From positions 62,001-126,000 of the forward strand of contig DASRGG010000002.1 of assembly GCA_035651155.1 (NCBI GenBank): DNA of 64,000 bases. The letters run 5' to 3'. Positions within the stretch are counted from its first letter, which is position 1. Each line of letters opens with the position of its first letter. This document shows, piece by piece, positions 8,149-17,524 of this stretch. The translations under genes and the position numbers were made by a program. Below the pieces are notes generated by a model. That model saw only the letters and a list, made by a program, of their open reading frames with translations. It ran no database searches and was not told the DNA's origin. This stretch comes from CF-39 sp035651155. Its GTDB lineage: Bacteria > Chloroflexota > Limnocylindria > P2-11E.

Positions 8149-9096
8149 TTAGTGCGAACTCGGGCTGGCCGGGCGGAAGGGCACGATCGGCAGCACGAGA
8201 TCCTCGCCAAAGAGCTTCGCGCGCGGGTACTCGTCGAGGAACCGCAGGATGCCGTTCGTGATCGCCTGCGCGACGGTCTCGGGATGCTCCGTGAGCAGAT
8301 CCCGGTCCCCGTCGTTCGAGAGATAGCCCATCTCGAGGATCGCGGACGGCGTGTGCGGAGCGGTCGCGTGCTGGTAGCGGCTCCAGCTGAAACCGAAGTA
8401 GCCCGTCATGGCACGCCCGACGTTGTCGTCCCACCCGAGGCCGGTCCCTGCCGCGTACTCCTCGCGCACGATGCGCACGAGGTCGTTCTCATACGGACCG
8501 CGGCGGGAACCATGCGCGATCTTGAATCCGCTCCGCTCGCCCACACCGTCGCCGTCGCTGTGCAGCGCCAGGAACGCATCGGCGAGATACCCCGCCGGAA
8601 TGGTCGTGGGCAGGATATCGACCGTGACATCGCGCGAGCGCAGCAGCGACGCGACGCGCTGCGCGATGTCCAGGCTCACCTCGACCTCGCTGAGACCGTC
8701 CCAGCTCGTCCCGGTCTGACCCTCGAGACGGCTCAGCTCGTCCGGGACTTCGTCGGTCTTCCAGTGCCCGACCTGGATCCCGACGCGGCGTGGTCCTGGC
8801 GCCAGGCTCGGCTTCGGTATGCGCACGACGCCCGCTTGGACGATCGCGCCTCCCGGCGGCGCGAGCGCGGCCGACGGAGGCTCGACCGGCTCGTCGTCCG
8901 CCCTGGGCTCGGCCACGATCGGTAGCGGCGCCCCGGCCGGAACGACGACGCCCGCCGGTGCTCCGGGCCGCAGCATTCCGCAGGCCGCGAAGATGGCGGC
9001 GACGAGCACGAGTCCGACGACCGCGAGCGTCATGACACCGCGGACCGGTGCCCAAGCGTCGCGCGACGTGGGCCGGTACGCTTGCGCGCGCCTCAC
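8149..9096 (-). CDS. N-acetylmuramoyl-L-alanine amidase (Amidase_3 type)
   Basis: This is a secreted zinc amidase that would cleave the peptide from peptidoglycan muramic acid. A membrane or lipoprotein signal (IFAACG, near residue 39) precedes a Pro-rich linker and a catalytic domain at about 105-300. Zinc and catalytic residues are seen in IQVGH, EVEVSLDIA, LALHSDGD and the terminal LEMGYLSN. GTG 9096 is the start of the frame; an internal ATG just before the signal is an alternative. A BlaI-like operator lies upstream. Confidence 0.88.
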   Translation of the reverse strand: MRRAQAYRPTSRDAWAPVRGVMTLAVVGLVLVAAIFAACGMLRPGAPAGVVVPAGAPLPIVAEPRADDEPVEPPSAALAPPGGAIVQAGVVRIPKPSLAPGPRRVGIQVGHWKTDEVPDELSRLEGQTGTSWDGLSEVEVSLDIAQRVASLLRSRDVTVDILPTTIPAGYLADAFLALHSDGDGVGERSGFKIAHGSRRGPYENDLVRIVREEYAAGTGLGWDDNVGRAMTGYFGFSWSRYQHATAPHTPSAILEMGYLSNDGDRDLLTEHPETVAQAITNGILRFLDEYPRAKLFGEDLVLPIVPFRPASPSSH

Positions 9097-9149
9097 GACC
9101 GCGGCACCGCTGAACGCACGTTCCGGTGGAGCATCGCTGACGCAATGCT

Positions 9150-9164
9150 ACGACGGTCTGTAGT
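9150..9164. promoter_or_regulatory. BlaI-type operator upstream of the amidase
   Basis: ACGA-N7-TAGT, within CTACGAcggtctgTAGTAG, lies 54 bases before the amidase start. It has the same core and spacing as the blaI site at 5769. Confidence 0.5.
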
Positions 9165-9248
9165 AGATGATCTCTCTCGGCGGGAGCTCATCGCTTCCGC
9201 GTTCCTTGGCCGGAAGCGTCGAGGCGGTCGGACGGACGGCTCCGGTCG

Positions 9249-10525
9249 TCAGCGGGCGAAGATGCCGTACTGGTTCGCGTACATGTCGTTGAACCAGAAG
9301 CCGAAGCCGGCGGCGACGAGGATCGCGGCGACCAGCCCGGCGACCACCCAGTCGGGAGAGATGGAGCCGGTGAACTCGTCCTCCCACGGATGACGCTTCC
9401 TGCGCTGCATCGGATCCATCCTACGACCGCGATCGTTTCGTCGAGCAGGTCGCGCGGCGGCGCTCTCGTGGCCCCTGCCGGTCATGCCGCTCGGCACCGG
9501 CGTGGGCCGCGTCGATGGCGGCGCGAACGGCGATGTTGGCATGGCCCCGCCGCCGACCCGCACCTCGACGATGAGTCCGCCGGGCTCCGTGCCGTCGTTG
9601 GATGCGTGGTGCAGGTCGTGGCAGTGCAGGATCCATCGCCCGGGGTTGTCCGCGCGGAAGAGCACGTCGTACGTATCGCCCGGTTCCAGGGTCAGCGTGT
9701 TCACGCGCCGCGGCGCCTCGAGTGCTTCGCCGTCCTTCGCGACGATCGCCATGTCCGTGCCATGCAGGTGCACCGGATGGATCGTCTGGCTCGGGTTCAC
9801 GAAGCGCAGGCGCACGAGACCGCCCGGATTCGCGGTGATGGGCGTCGTCGCCGGGTAGGACTTCCCGTTCACCGTGAAGTAGTTGTAGGCCATGCTCATC
9901 GCATCCATGGCCTGGGCGTCGATCATCCAGCCCTGGAGCGCGAGCACGCATTCACGGTCACCCATCAACGGAACGCTGCCCGGCGGGTCGATGATGAGCG
10001 CGCCAGAGAGGCCGCGATCGATCTGCTCGAGGCTGTTCGGTCCGTGCGCGTGATACATGAACGTGCCGGCGTGCGGCGCGGTGAAGGGGTACTGATAGTC
10101 GCGCCTGGCGCGATCGCGTCCTGCGTGATGCCGGCGACGCCGTCCTGCGCGTTGGGCACGTGCAGCCCATGCCAGTGCACCGACGTGGCCTCAGCGAGTC
10201 GGTTCGTCACCGTGATGCGCACGTCGTCCCCTTCCTCGACACGCAGGAGCGGGCCGGGGACGGTGCGATCGGAGGTCACAGCCGTCGTCGCGACGCCCGT
10301 GAGCAGCTCCCACTTCGTCTCCTCGATCGCGAGCTCGAAGCTCCGCGTCTTGCCGGTGGTCTTCGGCGACGGCTCGCGCAGCAACGCTTCGACGGCGCCG
10401 CGGTCCACCGGTCGGCCGTCCCCCCGCATCGCCGGCCACGCGGCGACGCCGACAAGTCCGACGACGATCGCGCCGATCGCGCCGCCAATGAGCCCATCCG
10501 CGATGACGGATGAGCTCACGCGCAC
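9249..10525 (-). pseudogene. Multicopper oxidase with a frameshift
   Basis: This is a laccase/CueO-type oxidase split between two frames. The upstream frame (from GTG 10525) gives an N-terminal anchor and HWHGLHV. After IAPGAT it leaves frame near 10100; the next frame resumes with the expected Y-Q-Y-P-F-T-A-P region, then YHAHG, HPVHLHG and the type-1 copper motif HCHDLHH. One missing base around 10097-10103 explains the break. Downstream, the frame runs on into a Pro-rich linker and a C-terminal transmembrane tail (last 35 residues). All copper ligands are present if the frame is repaired, so a sequencing error is as likely as a true pseudogene. Confidence 0.82.
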
Positions 10526-10545
10526 GCTGTTGTCCTCTACTCGCT

Positions 10546-11673
10546 CTAGGGTCGCGCGCCCGCCAACGCGTGGAACTGGATCCAGCGCAGCACAGCGGCC
10601 CGCTCGAATGTGCCCACCAAGCGGCCGTCGTTGTCTTCGACGGGTAGCGCGTCGGTCTGCAGCTCGTCCAGCGTGCCCAGGGCCTCGATCGCGTCGGTCT
10701 CGAGCGGCAGCGTCGGGAGGGGCCCGACGCGACGCGTGAGCCAGTTGACCGAGGTCGAACGCCAGCGCTCGACCGGGAACTGCGCGATGTCGCAAGGCGT
10801 GAGCGCTCCGAGCAATCGACCCTCGGCCAGAACGGGATAGAGGGACTGCGGCGAGGCGGTAGCGATCTGATCGACGGCCGCAGCGATGGTCATCTCAGCG
10901 TCGAGCACGGCGATCTTCCCGTTGACGAAGGACTCGACGGTCCGGCCCTCGAGCGCAGCCTGGATCGTCGATCGCGTCGTTTCCAGCTCGGCCGCGCTCC
11001 ACAGGAACCACGCACTGAGGATGAGCCACAGACCGCTCGCCCCGGCCCCCTCGAACGCCTGCCACGCACCGATGCCGACGAGCAGGGCTGCCGCGACGCG
11101 GCCGGTCCGTACGGCAAGACACGTCGCCCGCACGAGGTCGTGCGTGCGCGCCCATACGAGCGCGCGCAGCGCTCGGCCGCCGTCGAGGGGGAAGCCGGGG
11201 ACGAGGTTGAAGAGGCCGAGCACGGTGTTGCCGTACGCCAGGTAGTAGGCGACCGCCGCGGCCGGCATGCTCCAAGGGAGGAGCCAACGCCAGGCGAGCC
11301 AGAGCACACCCGCGAGGGCGAGGCTGGTGAACGGCCCGACGAGTGCGACGAGGAGCTCGATCCGGGGACCTGTCGCGTCGCGCTTGAGCTCGGAGATGCC
11401 GCCCAAGGCGAAGAGCGTGATCCCGTCGACCGGGATGCCCCTCGCACGCGCGACGAGCGAGTGCGCGAGCTCGTGCGCGAGCACCGAGGCGAAGAAGAGA
11501 AGGGCTGCCACGATCGCCCACGCCCAGCTCGCGGCTCCGCTGACGCCGGGATGATGCGTCGGCAGGTAGTCCGAAGCGAGGGACCAGACCACGAGCGCGA
11601 AGATGAAGAGCCAGCTGTAGTGGATCGTGATCGGGATGCCGAAGGGGCATCCGAGGCGCCAACCGTCGTGCAT
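10546..11673 (-). CDS. Site-2 protease (M50) with CBS domain pair
   Basis: This 375-residue integral membrane metalloprotease has the zinc motif HELAH in an early helix (residues ~65-69) and the third-ligand motif LVPGFPLDGGRAL (~160). C-terminal CBS-like repeats (~245-370) may sense nucleotides. Family members do intramembrane proteolysis of regulators or signal peptides. The substrate is unknown. It is divergent from the YHS gene across a gap containing a CTCAG tandem site. The ATG at 11673 gives the conserved amphipathic start. Confidence 0.88.
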   Translation of the reverse strand: MHDGWRLGCPFGIPITIHYSWLFIFALVVWSLASDYLPTHHPGVSGAASWAWAIVAALLFFASVLAHELAHSLVARARGIPVDGITLFALGGISELKRDATGPRIELLVALVGPFTSLALAGVLWLAWRWLLPWSMPAAAVAYYLAYGNTVLGLFNLVPGFPLDGGRALRALVWARTHDLVRATCLAVRTGRVAAALLVGIGAWQAFEGAGASGLWLILSAWFLWSAAELETTRSTIQAALEGRTVESFVNGKIAVLDAEMTIAAAVDQIATASPQSLYPVLAEGRLLGALTPCDIAQFPVERWRSTSVNWLTRRVGPLPTLPLETDAIEALGTLDELQTDALPVEDNDGRLVGTFERAAVLRWIQFHALAGARP

Positions 11674-11741
11674 GCGGCGAGCGTGACCGTGGCGGCTGGC
11701 AGCGCACTGAAGATCGGCTGGGTGATCGCTGAGAGGCGCTT

Positions 11742-11757
11742 CTCAGATGCGCCTCAG
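11742..11757 (+). promoter_or_regulatory. CTCAG tandem box (11-base period), YHS promoter
   Basis: CTCAG occurs at 11742-11746 and 11753-11757, 84 bases before the YHS gene start. The same pair and spacing occurs before seven other units. It overlaps an inverted repeat GAGGCGC/GCGCCTC (11732-11755). Confidence 0.5.
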
Positions 11758-11840
11758 GCTGGTCCCAGCCCCATACCAGCGACGACCGCCACGCTGGCGC
11801 GACAGAAGAACGCGTCGCGAGAACGCGTGAGGAGGACGAG

Positions 11841-12065
11841 ATGCTGGATTGCCCCGTCTGCGCCAAGCCCGTCGACCGCACTACCGCACCGACCTCGATC
11901 TACGAGGGCGTCACGTACTACTTCCGCTGCCCGCGCTGCAAGGAGCGCTTCGACGCCAAGCCTCAGCACTATCTCCGCCACGGCGCGGACCCCGAGCACG
12001 GCGGCTGCGGTGAGCACGAGCACGGCGTTGGCCATGTCGATCCGCCCGGCCGGCCGCTCTCATGA
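11841..12065 (+). CDS. YHS-domain metal-binding protein
   Basis: This 74-residue protein has the YHS signature: DCPVCAKPVD, then YEGVTYYFRCPRCKERFDAKPQHY. Two CxxC pairs and a His-rich tail (CGEHEHGVGH) suggest metal binding. YHS domains are found in copper chaperone and ATPase contexts. AGGAGG lies 5-10 bases before ATG 11841. Its stop overlaps the start of the next gene (ATGA), so the two are coupled. Confidence 0.85.
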   Translation: MLDCPVCAKPVDRTTAPTSIYEGVTYYFRCPRCKERFDAKPQHYLRHGADPEHGGCGEHEHGVGHVDPPGRPLS

Positions 12066-12337
12066 GCCAGGCCATCGCGCGCCGCTACCGGGTCGAGTAC
12101 CTCATCGCGCATCCCGTCTGCGAGTCGGATGCGGTCCGCGATCAGCTCGTCGCGCTGCTCGCGGCCGAGCCACAGCTCGCAGGCATCGCCGTCGCGGGCG
12201 ACGGCACGCTCATCAAAGTCCACGTGACGACCGCACGGCCCGAGGTCGCGCTCGCGGTCGGTCGCGCCGCGGGAACTCTGTTTGACGTGATCGTGGAGCC
12301 ACGCTGCGGCATCGTGCCGCGGGAACGTGCAGCGTGA
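12062..12337 (+). CDS. Small protein resembling the middle domain of FakA/DAK-type proteins
   Basis: The product has 91 residues. The stretch GDGTLIKVHVTTARPEVAL resembles the segment linking the DhaL and DegV-like regions of FakA-family proteins, which usually reads IKVHVHT-x-P. No kinase or fatty-acid-binding domain is attached, so this would be a stand-alone domain. It is coupled to the YHS gene upstream and overlaps the ABC1 kinase start downstream. The function is unknown and the similarity is judged by eye. Confidence 0.55.
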   Translation: MSQAIARRYRVEYLIAHPVCESDAVRDQLVALLAAEPQLAGIAVAGDGTLIKVHVTTARPEVALAVGRAAGTLFDVIVEPRCGIVPRERAA

Positions 12338-14021
12338 GGTGATCGGCGCCGAAGCTCCGGCGGTGAGCCAGACGGCGCGTTCACGCGAGATCGCGGGCGT
12401 TCTCGCCCGTCACGGCCTCGGGTTCCTCGTCGGCACGCTCGGTCTCGATCCGCTCGTTCCGTTCCACCGCGGTCTCCTCGGCCATCCGCGGCGCGCTCAG
12501 GCGTACACGCGGCCGGAGCACGTCCGGATGGCGCTCGAGGATCTCGGTCCGACCTTCGTCAAGCTCGGACAGATCGCCTCGACGCGTGCCGATCTGCTCT
12601 CGCCCGCGTATCAGCGCGAGCTCGCGCGCTTGCAGGATGCGGTACCGCCCGCGCCAAGCGCCGCGATCCGGGCGGTCGTGGCGTCCGAGCTGGGCCGACC
12701 GGTCGAGGAGCTCTTCACGAAGTTCGACGACGAGCCGGTCGCGGCCGCGTCCATCGGCCAGGCGCACGCTGCACGTCTGCACGATGGGACCGAGGTCATC
12801 GTGAAGGTCCGCCGACCAGGGGCGCTCGAGCGCATCGAGGCCGACCTCGCGCTCATCCACCGCCTGGCCGAGACCGCAAGCCGGCGCTGGGAGCTCGCCG
12901 ATCGCTACGACCTGGTCGGACTCGTCGAAGAGTTCGGCGACACCCTCCGCGCGGAGCTCGACTACGTCCGCGAGGGCGAGAGCGCCGCGCGCTTCGCGGA
13001 GAGCTTCGCCGACGATCCCGCCGTGCGCATCCCCAGCGTCTTCTGGGAGACGACCCGTAGCCGCGTCCTCACGCTCGAGCGTCTTCGCGGCACCAAGATC
13101 GACGACGTTGACGCGCTCGATGCGGCCGGCATCGAGCGCGCCGCCCTCGCGGCGCGCGCCTCGGGGATCCTCATGAAGATGGTCTTCGAGGACGGCTTTT
13201 TCCATGCCGATCCGCACCCGGGCAACTTCTTCGTCGAACCGTCTGGGCGCATCGGCCTCATAGACTTCGGCATGACGGGGACCATCGACGACGCGACGCG
13301 CGATCAGCTGGTCGACGTCCTGCTCGCGCTCACCGGCAGCGACACCTCGCGGCTCGTCGACGCCTTCCTGGCCCTGGGCGTCGCTCGGGCTCGTGTCGAC
13401 CGGACCGCCCTCGAGCGTGATCTCGCGCGTCTCATCGCACCGTACTACGCCCGCGCGCTCGGCGAGATCTCGATCAGCGCGCTGCTCGAGGAGATGCTCG
13501 AGGTGATCCGCCGGCATCGCCTCACGCTCCCACGGAACCTCGCGCTCCTGGTGAAGACGCTGATCATGAGCGAGGGCCTCGCGACCAGGCTCGCGCCGGA
13601 GTTCAAGCTCACGGCCGTCCTTGTGCCCTACGCGCGACGCATGATGGCGCGGCGCTTTTCGCCGCGCGTGTGGGTTCCGCAGGTCGGCAAAGCGGCGGGC
13701 GACGCGGCGCGGCTCGGCCTCACGCTCCCGCGCCGGGTCGACCACCTCATCGACGCGCTCGAACGCGGCGATCTGGAGATCGGCATGCGGCCGACCGGCT
13801 TCGAGGCGATCGTCGGCCGCTTCGAGCGCCTCGCCAACCGGATCGTCCTCGGGATCGTGGCGGCCGCGTTCATCAACGGTCTCGCCGTGCTCATGTCCGT
13901 CTATCACCCCGCGGGATGGGAGGCGTGGGCGCCGCTCGTATTCGTCGCGGGCTTCGTCTTCGCCGGCGTCCTCGGCGCGTACCTCGCCTGGTCGATCACG
14001 CGACCGGCGCCGCGGCAGTAG
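12327..14021 (+). CDS. ABC1/AarF/UbiB-family atypical kinase
   Basis: This 564-residue protein has the ADCK/UbiB hallmarks: KLGQ in FVKLGQIASTRADLL (~75), the Ala-rich loop AAASIGQAHAA, the lysine region VIVKVRRPG, the catalytic HADPHPGNF (~295) and IDFGM (~315). The last 60 residues form two transmembrane helices. Homologs support quinone or isoprenoid lipid metabolism. The GTG start at 12327 overlaps the previous gene; GTG 12336 is an alternative. It is the last gene of the YHS operon. Confidence 0.9.
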   Translation: MQREVIGAEAPAVSQTARSREIAGVLARHGLGFLVGTLGLDPLVPFHRGLLGHPRRAQAYTRPEHVRMALEDLGPTFVKLGQIASTRADLLSPAYQRELARLQDAVPPAPSAAIRAVVASELGRPVEELFTKFDDEPVAAASIGQAHAARLHDGTEVIVKVRRPGALERIEADLALIHRLAETASRRWELADRYDLVGLVEEFGDTLRAELDYVREGESAARFAESFADDPAVRIPSVFWETTRSRVLTLERLRGTKIDDVDALDAAGIERAALAARASGILMKMVFEDGFFHADPHPGNFFVEPSGRIGLIDFGMTGTIDDATRDQLVDVLLALTGSDTSRLVDAFLALGVARARVDRTALERDLARLIAPYYARALGEISISALLEEMLEVIRRHRLTLPRNLALLVKTLIMSEGLATRLAPEFKLTAVLVPYARRMMARRFSPRVWVPQVGKAAGDAARLGLTLPRRVDHLIDALERGDLEIGMRPTGFEAIVGRFERLANRIVLGIVAAAFINGLAVLMSVYHPAGWEAWAPLVFVAGFVFAGVLGAYLAWSITRPAPRQ

Positions 14022-14129
14022 TGACCGTCGTCGCGCGAAGCGGGTCAATTTCGGTTCCGCATCGCCGGCAGCCACGCGGCGGCGACTGAGAGCACGATCC
14101 CCGGCCAATTGCCTGGCACGAGGAAGATC

Positions 14130-15443
14130 TCACCGGTGTCCGCTCATGCCTGGCTGGTGTGTCAGCGGAAGACGCAACGTGAAGGTGCTCCCGCGTCCCA
14201 GGTCGCCGCGTACGGTGATGTCACCTCCGTGTGCGCGCGTGAGCTCGCGCGCGACGGTGAGTCCGATGCCGCTGCCGGACACTCCGACCGCCCGAGCGCC
14301 ACGCCAGAAGCGATCGAAGACACGCGGGAGGTCGTCGCCCGCGATGCCCGGGCCGTCGTCGGCCACGGCGAGGATCGCGCAGCCCTCCTCGCGCGCGGTG
14401 CGCACGCGCACGTGCCCGCCTGCTGGCGTGTACTTCAGCGCGTTCGACAGTAAGGTTGCGCGCGATCTGCGCGAGACGGTCCGCGTCACCGAAGACGCCG
14501 GCGCTCCCGAGCGCGAGGTCGAGCGAGAGGCCTTTTCCGTGAAGCGACGGCCGATTTCGGCCCCTACGTCGCGCGCCAGGGCAGCGAGGTCGCGGGGGGC
14601 ATGTTCGAGCGAGAATCCGGCGCCCTCGGCGTGAGCGAGCGACTCGAGATCGGCGACGAGGCGGCCAAGGCGCGACGCCTCGTCGTGGAGTGAGGCGAAC
14701 GTTGCGGGTTCCGCTGGGAGCACGCCGTCCCGTAGGGCCTCGAGGTGGCCCTGGATGGTCGAGAGCGGCGTTCGCAGCTCGTGCGCCACATCGCCGAGAA
14801 GCTGGCGACGCAGCGCGTCTTCGCGCTCCATCGCGTCCGCCGTCGCTTTGAAGCCGCGCGCGAGGTCGCCGATCTCATCGTCAGGACGATCGTCGACGCG
14901 CGCGCTCCGCTCACCACGCCTCAGCGCTTCGGTCGCCGCCGCAAGAGCCGCGATCGGACGCATGATCCGGCGAGCGACGACGACGGCGAACCCAAGCGCG
15001 ATCACCGACGCGGCGAGGCCGCCGAGAGCCCGCGCGAGACCCAACGCGTCGCGCAACTCGCGCTCGGCCGGGACGAGGTGGCCCGCGGGAAAGCGCAGCG
15101 CGGCGCTGCCGACGACCTGACCGCCCACGACGACCGGCTCGCGCCGCTCCGGCCCCAGCGCTGACGCCGTGCCCTGCATCGCCGGCATGCCCGGCATGGT
15201 CATCATCTGCGCGCGTAGCCCTCGTACTCCTCGCCCTGCACGCGGTTGATGAGCTCGGCCCGCGCGAACGCGCGGCCGGGCCGCCCGGCGCACGATATCG
15301 AGCGCATCCGCGCCCGAACCCGTCGTGACGACGGAGAGGCCGTCACGCTCGAGGTAGAGACGGACGGGGTCACGGATCTTCTGCTCGTCGTCGACGACGA
15401 GAACGGGCCCGCGTACGGGCCCATTCTCGTCGAAGCTCGTCAT
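14130..15443 (-). pseudogene. Collapsed two-component system: response regulator remnant fused to histidine kinase
   Basis: The frame opens with a receiver start (GPVLVVDDEQKIRDPVRLYL) but loses the rest, including the phospho-acceptor Asp. A short piece of winged-helix C-terminus (RAFARAELINRVQGEEYEGY) follows in another frame. Then comes a kinase lacking its first helix, with HAMP (~RIMRPIAAL), HisKA (DVAHELRTPLST) and HATPase (DDGPGIAGDDLPRVF; GSGIGLTVA). Between 14448 and 14545 the kinase is read in the wrong frame for about 30 residues, bracketed by two compensating single-base changes. It is downstream of the cupredoxin operon. Confidence 0.75.
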
Positions 15444-15448
15444 GGCCC

Positions 15449-15982
15449 CTAGCGCACGATGACCGTCGCGCGCATGCCCGCGGCCGCGTGGCCGGAGACG
15501 CTGCAGTACGCCGCAGAGGTGCCCGCGGCGAGATTCCGCAGGCCCACCGTCTGCGTCTGGCCCGCCGCGGCGACGAGGCGCACGCCGAGGCCGGGGATGG
15601 TGAGGTCGTGCGGGAGCGCGCCCTTGTTCTCGAGCGTGAGGTTCACCGCGCTGCCCGCCGGGAGGACGATCTCGGCTGGCGAGAGCGCGAACTCGGTCGC
15701 GCTGACGCGCACCTCCGGCGCGCCCGGGATCGCGGCGCTCTGCGTGCTCGGCGTTGTTGCGCCGCCGAGGCCCATGTGGCCGGATCCCATCATGCCGGGA
15801 CCCATGCCGCTCGAGCCCATCATTCCCGAGCCGCCCATGAACTGCGCCCCCATCGAGTTCGTCAGGCCGCCGGGCGTGAGCGAGAACGTGCTCGCGCTCG
15901 AGACGCCCCCGACCACGCCGAGGATGAGGACCGCCGCGCCGGACACCGCCGCGACGATGCCGGCGATCTTCTGCGGGTTCAT
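15449..15982 (-). CDS. Plastocyanin-like cupredoxin with Met/Gly-rich linker
   Basis: The 177-residue product has an N-terminal membrane anchor (~5-28), a Met/Gly/Ser-rich linker (~45-70) and a cupredoxin domain. Type-1 copper ligands are visible as His in LPHDL, Cys in AYCSVSGH, that last His, and Met in AAGM. It would carry electrons or bind copper outside the cytoplasm. ATG 15982 overlaps the SHOCT gene stop (ATGA). The Met-rich linker may itself bind copper. Confidence 0.86.
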   Translation of the reverse strand: MNPQKIAGIVAAVSGAAVLILGVVGGVSSASTFSLTPGGLTNSMGAQFMGGSGMMGSSGMGPGMMGSGHMGLGGATTPSTQSAAIPGAPEVRVSATEFALSPAEIVLPAGSAVNLTLENKGALPHDLTIPGLGVRLVAAAGQTQTVGLRNLAAGTSAAYCSVSGHAAAGMRATVIVR

Positions 15983-16221
15983 CGCGACGCCTCCTCGATC
16001 GCGCGCGAGCGCGCCTTGAACTCCTCCGAGTCGATCTCGCCCCGTGCGTACCGCTCGGCGAGGATCGACGCCGCGCGCCCGCGGTCCGCCGTCGCGGAAC
16101 CCGTCCCGCGGCCAACCGTGAGGACGAGCCACGCGATGCCGGCCACCACGAACACCCAGAAGAGGACCATCGCCAGCCACCCGAGGCCGAAGCCTCCGCC
16201 AAAGCCCATTCCGAACATCAT
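15979..16221 (-). CDS. SHOCT-domain small membrane protein
   Basis: This 80-residue protein has a Gly/Met/Phe-rich start, one transmembrane helix (~15-40) and a C-terminal SHOCT motif (ILAERYARGEIDSEEFKARS). Such proteins commonly sit in cupredoxin and copper-resistance operons; the molecular role is unknown. AGGAGG precedes the double ATG at 16221/16218 by about 7 bases. It is the first gene of the unit with the cupredoxin. Confidence 0.85.
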   Translation of the reverse strand: MMFGMGFGGGFGLGWLAMVLFWVFVVAGIAWLVLTVGRGTGSATADRGRAASILAERYARGEIDSEEFKARSRAIEEASR

Positions 16222-16336
16222 CAGAAACACCTCCTGTTCGGTCGTTGCCGTCACGATGCGTCGCGCCGGTGAAGACCGGCTCCGAGCGGTGTGAAGGATC
16301 GATGAAGAATCCGGTCTCGGCGGACGCGCGATTGGA

Positions 16337-17488
16337 TCAGATCGCCGTCGACAGAAGAACGTCAGCGCCGAGGACGAGCGCGGCGACCGTGACCGTGACG
16401 AGCCGCCCGGTCGACGAGCGAAGGCGAGGGTCCGAGCGCAACGGAAGGATGAACTGCCTGCCGAGGGCGTACGCGGCGACCGCACCAACGAACAGCGCGC
16501 CCGGTAGGAGCGGTCGTACCTGGAGGAACAGGAACAACGTCGCAGCTCCGATGACGAGCGCGAGGAGCGACTCGATCAGCTGGGTCGGGATGCGTCGCGT
16601 GCCGATCCGTTGATCGGAGCACCACAGCGCCCAGCGCGCCGCGGTGGGCCGTCCGCCGCAGCAGCCCGCCACGAAGCACCCGGGCCTGCCCACGGCGATG
16701 CCCAGGAACAGCGCCGGTGCGGAGGCATTGAGTACGACTCCAACGGGTAGCCGCAAGAACAGGAGGGCGACGGTCCCGGCCACCGCCGTGCCGACGACGA
16801 ACCCCTGGATGCACCAACCCTCGAAACGCTTTCCTCGCTGCTGCGCGACGTACAGGGACTTCCCACCGATCAAGCCCACGAACAACGCGGTGAGGGAGGC
16901 CACGAGCACGGGGCCCTGCGTGATGCCGACCGAGCCGACGATCGCGAGGAGTGTCGCGAGTCCGACCAACATCCCCAGCGCGACCAGAGCCGTATACGCG
17001 CCGGGAATGACGCCGGGGACCCTGGCGAGCGGCGCGACGGCGGTCTTCAGCAGCGTTGCGTCGGTCGGTCGGACCGATACCCACGGCCACGGGCGCTGGA
17101 GGCCTTCCACGCCGCCGGTAGGCCGTGGCTTTGCGCGCACGCTCCCGCGCGCGAGCGGCTCGGCAGTGACGATCCACCTGCCGGGATTGATGCCGGAGAC
17201 GCGGGTCGTCACCGCTGTCGGCCCGCTCCCGGGGATGACCCCGTCGATGGTCTCGTCCTTGACGAACGAGTCGCGAGTCGATGGCTTTCCGTTGACCCGC
17301 GTCCGCCGGCCGCGGAAACGGATCGTTGTGGAGTACGGCTCACCTTCGTCACCCGGATCGAACCAGTAGGTCGCGGTGAGGATCTCCTGGAGGAGGCCGT
17401 CGACCCAGGATCCGCCGGCCGCGCGCGTGTCGCCGTTCCGCGTGGTCGCTGGTCGTGCTACGGCGTGACGGCTGACCGCGGATCTCAT
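16337..17488 (-). CDS. Lgt-like polytopic membrane protein with extra N-terminal domain
   Basis: The product has 383 residues. The C-terminal half has about six helices with the Lgt-like motif GRPGCFVAGCCGGRPT (~270) and IPTQLIES, resembling prolipoprotein diacylglyceryl transferase relatives. The first ~130 residues form a soluble, beta-rich domain (YWFDPGDEGEPYSTTIRFRG, ending before a Trp-Pro-Trp) not found in Lgt. A genuine lgt is at 43.2 kb, so this is probably a paralog with another substrate. It is divergent from the methyltransferase across a BlaI-like site. Confidence 0.7.
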   Translation of the reverse strand: MRSAVSRHAVARPATTRNGDTRAAGGSWVDGLLQEILTATYWFDPGDEGEPYSTTIRFRGRRTRVNGKPSTRDSFVKDETIDGVIPGSGPTAVTTRVSGINPGRWIVTAEPLARGSVRAKPRPTGGVEGLQRPWPWVSVRPTDATLLKTAVAPLARVPGVIPGAYTALVALGMLVGLATLLAIVGSVGITQGPVLVASLTALFVGLIGGKSLYVAQQRGKRFEGWCIQGFVVGTAVAGTVALLFLRLPVGVVLNASAPALFLGIAVGRPGCFVAGCCGGRPTAARWALWCSDQRIGTRRIPTQLIESLLALVIGAATLFLFLQVRPLLPGALFVGAVAAYALGRQFILPLRSDPRLRSSTGRLVTVTVAALVLGADVLLSTAI

Positions 17489-17524
17489 CGAGCGTCAGCG
17501 ACCGCGATAGCAGGGCATGTATCC

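Noticed and set aside
12381..14108. 575-residue minus-strand open frame opposite the ABC1 kinase
   Set aside because: It is an Arg/Glu-rich shadow frame without domains.
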